Below, in pieces: positions 14,613 through 23,600 of a DNA stretch of 25,432 nucleotides (within the stretch, counting starts at the first letter, position 1; every line of letters begins with the position of its first letter). A program made the position numbers and the translations under genes. The stretch is from a virus. Under the pieces are notes generated by a model. It made no database searches and was not told where the DNA came from. It saw only the letters and a program-made list of their open reading frames with translations. Where the stretch lies: the IMG/VR virus record IMGVR_UViG_3300020438_000249, positions 1 to 25,432 of that record; one strand, given 5' to 3'.

Positions 14613-17600
14613 TTATGCAGGATCATTTAATGCACCAGTATTTCTAATACCAACATTCCTTCTTTGGACTCTTGGGAAGGTTGTTAATCCTACGTTAACA
14701 GTCTTAGAGGTTACTCCAATTGATATTGGATTAGAACTTCTACTGATTCCTGATAATCTACCCCAAGAGAAATTACCAGATCCTTCACCAGTTGTTCCTA
14801 TACCTATTATGCTAGTTGAATTTGAATCAACATCTGCAATAAAGTCTGCCCTATTTGAAGATCTATTAATAGATCTAACATAATATATATTATCCAAATA
14901 TGTGGTACCAATTCCCACAACTGCAGCATTGCCGCCAGGTGCAGTTCCATCTATAGATGTCACTCCAGTTCCAATTGAAGTATTATAAACATAAATTGGA
15001 TACCCATTTACTAAAGTTGTAAAATCACCAGAGTCTTTCTCAAGGAAGAACTTAAGTGCTAAAGTTCCTGTACCACCACTTCCAAATGCTGTTGATATTC
15101 CAGTAACTATTCCAGAGAACCCTTGAATAGCAGCAGGTGCAATATTAGTAACAGTTTCTTTAGGAAGCACTGGAAGAGGAGCAATAACTTCAGGTTCTTG
15201 TCCACTAACATATCCAAGACCAGGATTTGTAATATGGATTGAAGCAATAGATCCATTTGTTATTGTGGCAGTAGCAGTAGCAGTAGTTCCTACACCTGCA
15301 GCAATCTTTATTCTTGGTGCAGATAGTGATACTGGAACTGTAGTAGTACTAAATCCACTTCCACCACTAACAATTGTAATAGAACTAACAGTACCACCAG
15401 CAGAAACATTAGCAGTAAGTGCAGCTCCTGTTAATGTTTGATTCTCATTAACTATAAATGCTCCAATATTTTTATTCTCATAATCAAATAATTCAGTAGA
15501 ATCTAAGAAGATTTCTGTATCTGTAGTTGTTAGATCACCAATTATTCTTGCATTAGGGAATACTAATGGTTCAATAGAAGGTCTTGATTTAGAAACAATA
15601 CTACCGTTGATAGTCTTATCAACTTTTTGCTTTAACCAAGTTAATGGTCTAAGGGTATCTTCATCAATACCTCTACCAAAGTATAAATTAGTTTCAACTT
15701 GATCTGAAGTTGATATTCCACTAATTGTTCTTCTGTCCTGATTAACACTTCCAGTAAGATAATTCTTCTTATTAACTTCTACATCATCACCAGATTTTAA
15801 TGTTTCAACAACATCAGTGAAAGTAACATCTACACCATTAGTTCCTTTGTAGAAGAAAATAGCTACGTCATCATATTGGTCAGGTGCTTCAGTAAATATA
15901 AAACTAGTTCCTCCCCCAAAGATATATGCTTCACCTGGAACTTGTAAAACACCATTAACAAAGATCAATAAAAGTGCTTCTAAGTCTATGGAAGCATCAT
16001 CACCTCTTTGGAATGATACTAATTCTCCATCAAAGTTTAATGGGAATCTTTTTCTAACTCCATCTTGAAGTTTAGCAATATCATCAATATAATCAAATTC
16101 TCCAACATTCCAAGAAGAGAATGTGTCTGTAAAGACTTGATTAACACTAAATTCTAAAGGTGTTAAAAGAGAAGAGAAATATCTATCAGTTACTATTCCA
16201 AGAGGTACGAAAGTATCTCCCTTTCTAAATCCAAATCCAGATCTAGATATACCAAAATCTTTAACTTCATAAGAAATAGAACCTATTCCAGTTGTAGAAC
16301 TGGCACCAACTTTAAGATCTAATCTAAGTGCAGTTCCTGTTTCTGTGGTTGACCCTAATCCCAATCTTGTCAATCCTTGAATATCAAGATTTTCATATGC
16401 AGGAGATGGTGTTAAAATTCTTGGATTAACATATCCAGCACCACCATCACTAATAGTCATCTTTAATCCACCACCACTATGAGCAGGTGATTTACCAACA
16501 TTTAAAGTGAATGAAGTTGTAGTACCTACAGATTCAACACCTATTGTTGCCTTATATGCAGGATCAGATCCTGGATTTTCTTTATTCTGTCTAGGATATG
16601 AGTGGTTACTAGTATTATTATCCTGATCACATGTAAATGTAAATGCATTTGTAGAAATTGCTACAACATTATTAGCTTTTAGTATACCTGAAGAAGCTGC
16701 TGATACAAATGTATGATCTTTTGTATTAGTTGAAGGTACTGAATCTAAAACTTGAATTGCGAACGTATTAACAGTTGTGCTTGCAATTGATACCCACTTA
16801 TTAAAAATTGGATCCGTTGATCTTGGGTATGGATGTTGAGTTTGATTACCATCAAGTTCACACGTGAATGTTAAAGAGTTTTCCTCAATCTTAACATAGT
16901 TTCCAACAAAGTACCCATGATTACTGGCAGTTGTAATTGTTATAATACCAACTGTTGGATTATATACAGCAGCTGTTGCTGTTTGGAAACCAGCAGCACT
17001 CATACCATGAGCATTATCTACAGTAACTGTTAGAATACCACTTACTGGATCATATGCATTACCCAATCCACCTATTGAATATGGACTATAATAAGTTGTA
17101 TCATCAACTAATATAGAACTTGATAGACCACTTACATAAGTATGGGCATTTCCCTGTATAACAGTAGCAGTTATAACAGCACCAGTACCTCCACCACCAG
17201 CAGATCCAACACCAACTGTAATAGAATCCGAAGTCGCAGTCTTAATATTCAACCATTCACCATTAGCTTCATCAGTTAAACGTGGATAATATTGTGTGCT
17301 TTGGAAATAATCACTAGAGCACTTAAATGCCATAGAAGTAGTTGCAATACCAACAGTATTTGCAGATCTCTTAATAGAATTTGGAAGTGCACTTACCCAA
17401 GCATGTGTAGTAGTATTTGAAGAAGGAGTATATTCAAGAACATTTATTTCAAAGGTATCACCACCACTTACTGCTGTAATAGGAACCCATCTATCAGACA
17501 TATAATCTGTAGATCTTGGATAAGGGTGATTAGATGCATTACTATCTTCAGCACAGGTGAATGTTAGTCCACCATCAGTGATATTGACTATTTGACCAAC

Positions 17601-20600
17601 TGCAAGTGCTGGACTTGGTGATGCAGTTAATTTAACAGTTAATATACCTACAGTTCCATCATAGAAAGTTCCAGTAGTTGCTGTATATGAATCTGATGTT
17701 ATAAGTCCATGACTATCTTTAATTAATGTTAATTGTCCACTGTCAGACTTAAAGGTTGCATCCGTAGGTGTAAATGTTGCATACGCACCAATACCATTAG
17801 GATTAACTGTAATTGAATTAACACCAGCACTTATAAATCTATGCTCATAAGCTACGTCTGTTACCCCAATAGAAACACTACCTTCAAAACTATATCCAGA
17901 TCCTTGGAAATCAGTAGAACCAATTCCAACACCAGTAATAGTTCCTACAGTGTTAGTAACAGCAGTTGAAGAAGCACCAACTAAAGGAGCAATACCAAGA
18001 CCACCACTAGAACCAATTGATACAATTTGCCCAGATCTTGGTAGTTGGTTTTGATTTATCATATCATCACGAACAACAAGTGCACCATTTGTGGAGGTAA
18101 TTCCACTAAAGACGAAACTAGTAACTCCTACTGTGCTATTTTCTATAAAATCATAATTATTAAGTGGATTTTGTTCGGTAGTTGGTCTCTGGAACATTCC
18201 ATTTACTGTGAGGAAAGTACTTCCTGTAGTAATACCTGCAGTATTAATGCCACTAACCAGAGTTGTAAAGGTTTGAGCAATTCCAGTAAATTCATTTGAT
18301 ATATCATCATATATCTTATTAAGACGATAATCTTGTCTTAAATAAACTCTACCACTAAAGGATGATCTACCTGTATCACGATTAGATCTATCTTTTGATG
18401 TATCGTTTGAACCTCTTGGTGCCTCACTAAAGTAAATTCTTTCACCAACAATATTATATCCACCCTTATACAATCTAACAGTATCACCATCATCATGAAT
18501 TGTTGCCGCAGTTCCAACAAAACCTCTTTCAACTTCAATCATCTTCAAAGATCCTGTTTCTGTTATAGGACCTTTGTTTGTTATTCCTAATCCAACATTT
18601 TTTACTTTAACAAATTCCTTACCACCTGATCCATTGTCTATTTCTAAGATATCATTAAGAAGTATAGAAGAAATACCAACAAGAGTGATTATATCTGTAG
18701 AAACACCTACTTGACCATTTACATTACCCGAAAGTTTGGTCGTAATTGGAGAATATGCTACAGGTGATTGAATTACATTATCTAAAGTAATCAAAGTCTT
18801 TGAGTTCTTCTTGAACATCTCAAATCTATGATAGTTACCAGTACCAATTCCCATTGGAGCATTATATGGATAATCAATAAATGTTACTGCTGCCCCTGCT
18901 ACACCATTTGAATCTCTAGTAAGAGATAGTTGGAAATTATCTGAAGTTGTTAAACTAGATTTAATGTAAACTTCCTCTGGTAATGGATTTCCATTAGACA
19001 TCAATAAACGTCCAGTACCAATACCTTCTACAGAAGATCCTGGAGTGTAAACTAGTCTCTCATCAGCATTAAAGAAGTTGTTAGGGAAATTAAATGTTCC
19101 TGTACCAGGAGTGAAGAAATCAGTATCAGAAGGATCAAAATATCTTGCGAAAATTGGCAACCCATCATGCTTTAATACAAAATTTCTATTATCAGATCTA
19201 CTACCATTTAATCCATCATACTGTAAAAGTGATAGTTGATCTATTGCAGGACCATATGTGTGGTCAGGAGGAATATTAATTAAATCAAATCCAGAATTAA
19301 TAACTTCACTATAAGTTTGTACTTGTATTTCGCCAGATGCATCTGGATGGAATACCAATTCAAAATCATTTCCATTTAATTGAGCAGTAAATGTTCCAAG
19401 ACCAATATTTCCAGAAGTGCTACCAATGGATATAAATGGATACTGCATATAGAGTGCATCAGTAGTATCATGTGCCATTATCACTTGATGAATAGCACTT
19501 GTATTTCCTATAGAGACCCTTATTATATTACTTGCACTAGAAACTGTATTTTTATCAAATTCAAGAATTGTTGCAGCAGCAGAAACTCTATTATATGAAG
19601 ATTGTACCCTTAATGACCTTTCAGACCCTGCTGGTTGAGCAGATGTATTAAATCTATATGTTCCTATACCTGCTGTAGTTGTTCCAATTCCTACAATTTT
19701 AGATTTAACTGAAACTGAATTAGCAGTGATATCATTTTCAAATTTTAATGATAAAACACCAGAATCAATACTTGAGGTAAATGTACCTATAGCATCAGTG
19801 GTATTAGTTTCAAAATCATAACTTGAAATATATGAATTAGTTCCATCATGAGTTACATAAAGTTCAGTAATCTTATTTGTATTAGCAAAAGTGTCATTTA
19901 CTTCTATAGATGCAAAATATGCATCTATTTCGCCAATATTAGCAGATGCCATAACAGAAGTAGTTGGTCCTAATGCAGTACCTGCACTAACCTCTTCACT
20001 AAATCCTTCTAAACTAATAAAACCAAAACTAGTTGTTCCTATTCCAGTTCCAACAATAGAAGTCTCATATACCTTTATATTAAGATCAGTAGAGTAAATA
20101 TCCGTTGGTTCAAATTTTAAAGAATAAAGATCGTTATAATCTCTGTCTCCAATAATATTTACAAGACCCGTTTTATTATCAACAACTTGATTTCCAAATA
20201 AAGATCCTTTTTGAATTGTGTAAACATTCTTATTTGTAAAGTCTACAGTGGTAAGTACTTCTGTAAGTTGAATACTATCCTTTGTGCGACCTCCTGCAAT
20301 AGATGTAGGCACGGTTGCTTGTACTAAAAATCTACCATAAGTATTTGTAAGTTCTAATTTACCATCAGTTTTAATATTATTACTTGCATTAGAAAACTGC
20401 GTATTAATATTGTCAATTGTTAGAGCATTATTAGTCTCACATTTAAAGTAATTTACAAGTTCTCTAGTGCTAAATCTAATATATTTTGATCTTTCAGGAT
20501 TTGTAAGAGTATCGATATCAGAAACAAGATCAAAATCTTTAATAGCATCAACTCTTTTATCTGATGTTAGATCACGTATTATTGATGTTGAATCAGCTGA

Positions 20601-23600
20601 AGTTGATAATCCAGAAGATGTAGTAGAAGTAATACCAGTATCAGCAAAATTCTTAAGTCCTGAAGTATGAAGTAATCTGTTAACTGGACTTACTAATGCT
20701 TGATATTCAATTGGACTTTGAATAGTGTATGATAAATTTTGATAATAATCATTATCTGGAATAACTTGGAAGTCATCATCCAATTTTCCAGTATTTGTAA
20801 ACCAACCTTTAGTCTTTTTAGATGAATAGTCAACTTTAAATTCCCCTTTGTTTGGGTATAAAGTATTAATAGTAGCTATAGATCCAGTATAAGTTCCTTT
20901 AATTTTTTCATTTACCTTAAGATCATATTTACCAATTACCTTAATATAATCATTAGAAATTTTATCTAATTTAAGACCAACATCTTGATATTCATTATTA
21001 GCATCTAATACAAATATAGTTTCACCTTCAATAAATGGTGCTGCCTCTTGAGTAAGTGTAAATACAGGAAATTTCTTCTTATTAACAATAGAAGCAAAAG
21101 TTTGATTTGTTTTAGCAAGACCTGGATTATTTGCAATATCTTTTATATTAAATTCAAATTGATAAGGATTAAGACCCAATGCTGATGGTCTGCTTATATA
21201 AGTGTTAGTTACAGTAAAGAATCTATATCCATTATTTGCAGAGTTAAAAGTAGTTCCATATTCATTTTCAAATCCTTCTACAAAAATTTCATCACCTATT
21301 TTAAATGGATCTGTTGTAAATCCAACGATTGGAGTTCCTAAAGTAACTGTTACAATTCCACTTTGAGTATTTGTAACTATAGTATCACCAATTGCTACGG
21401 AAGTAACAGAAACACCATTGGTATTATCAACAGTTAATATTTCAGGAACATTTAATCCTTTTGGTGCAGATATAATATCAACACTTTCAATTGCTTGTGT
21501 TGATGGACTTACATTTGGTTGTAAGTATCCTGTAGTATTAACTTCTCTAGTAAGTTTATCAATTATGACTAATGTAGGATTAGCAACAAATCCTTGGCCA
21601 CCACTAACAACATCTAAAGTCTTAAGTACGCCATAATCTCTTAAAGAAATTACTGGAGATAATCTTGCTATGGGCAATAAAGTTTTATCTGAAGCATACT
21701 CAAAACCAATGTTATTAATCTTAACATCTTTTATTTGATTAGAAGTAGATGATCTAGGTAATACCTCACCATTTGCTCCTTGAGTAGAAGCAATACTTAC
21801 AAATTTTGGCATTTGTTTGTATCCTACTCCAGCAAAATCTATCTTGATTTCACTTAAAGGTCCTCTTGCTGTTGGTGAATTTGTAGAATATTTAAAAGTA
21901 TCTGTAGTTGAAGAATCATAGCGAAGAGATTCTGGTTTTTTATCTAATTGAATAGTAAAGGTAGTGGTTCCAATACCAGCAACTGCATATGAACCTTCAT
22001 AATCACTATTAACATAAGTAACCCTAGATCCATTTTTAACATCAATATCAGATGTACTAATAAATCCAGATTTTTCTAGATTGTAGAATAAGTTAAATGG
22101 ATTGTCTTTATTATATTTCAATGTAACAGTCGCTGTTACTCCACTACCTACAGTACCATCCCTAGCAATACTAATTACATTTGAACTTCCTATAGATACA
22201 AATTTATTAACAAAATCATGATCATGATATAAATTAAAGTCATATCCAGATAAAGATGTGTCTGAAACATCAAATACTAGATTATTATCTCTTACGACAG
22301 GAATTGGTGGATTTATTAAAGACAATTCCTGTGCAGTACCACCAACAGATACTAAAGACTTAACTTGTGGTGGATAACTTATAGCATCATAATAGGTGTC
22401 TGCTAATTGAATCTTATTATCATCAATTCTATAAACAAAATATGATGAAGAAACAGTTAGTCCCTCAATTGCTGAAAAATCAGTAACACCAATACCAGTA
22501 TTATAAAATACCTTACTACCAGTTTCAAAATGATGAGAATTTATAGTTAAAATATCTGTAGATGTATTAACACCAGAAGATGTAAACAATACAGGATTAA
22601 CCAATAACTTTTCAGTTAATGCATTATATTTTAAGGTAATTCCTGCTGAAGTACCAATACCAACTGATTGATCAGGTTTTAATGATAATGTAATAACATC
22701 ATTACCTAAAAGATTATGATTTGTTGAAACTGAAACTGTTGTATCTATTTTTTCAACGGTTCCAGTTACTTGAGTAAAATTAGATTTGAAAATATATTCA
22801 AAACTATCAGTAGTAGCACTTAAGAAGAATAGTCCACCTGCGAGTGTTCCAGTTGTAGATCTTAAATCTGAAAGTTGAGTTGTTATTCCAATATAATCTT
22901 CGGATTTATTAATAGCATAAAGATTTTGACTAGTTCCAGAAATTGGTATACTATATCCAGAAACAACAGTTCCATTTGTTGAAACTCCAATATTACCACC
23001 ACTAGATGCTTTTGTAAGAGTTATTAATTGACCAGTCTTAAATGGATGCTTTGGTAAGTAAATGCTTTGAGTCGGAACAGAGACTTGACTAGCAGTTTCT
23101 CCTACAGAAACATATACTGACGTAGATACTCCAGCAACTCCTCCTAAACCAAAAGACTGCTTGGGATTGAAGTAAACAATATCATCTAACTTAGAATCAA
23201 AGTAAGTAGTTTTTACTGGTAATGTAATTGATCTTGGTATTGTGGTAACTTCAGTAGAAAGTGTATGAGCAATTCCAGTAATACCTCTCTTAACTCTTAA
23301 AATATTTCTATCTTCAAACTTATTAAGAACAGATAATGTTTCTGTACCTATACCAATAGTACTACCAACAGAAATTAAATCTGAAGTTCTACCAACGTAA
23401 ATATCAGTTATAATTCCTGCTGTTCCATTTAAAGCAACTTCTTTATAAAGAATTGTATTTTCTGTAGTAATACCTAATACATGATTTCCTGCAAGATTTT
23501 GAATAGCAGTTGATAATCCAGAAACTATAATAGGAGTATTAAGTGCTAATTCATGAGGTTCTGTAAAGTATGCAGATATTGTATTAGAATCTTTCCATGT

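Noticed and set aside
15268-15285. (GCAGTA)x3 microsatellite
   Set aside because: Three perfect copies encode an Ala-Thr run in the giant protein. This is short and expected in Ala/Thr-rich beta modules.
18338-18538. A 66-codon minus-strand frame inside the giant gene
   Set aside because: It overlaps the confirmed reading frame on the same strand, begins mid-domain, and has a low-complexity translation.
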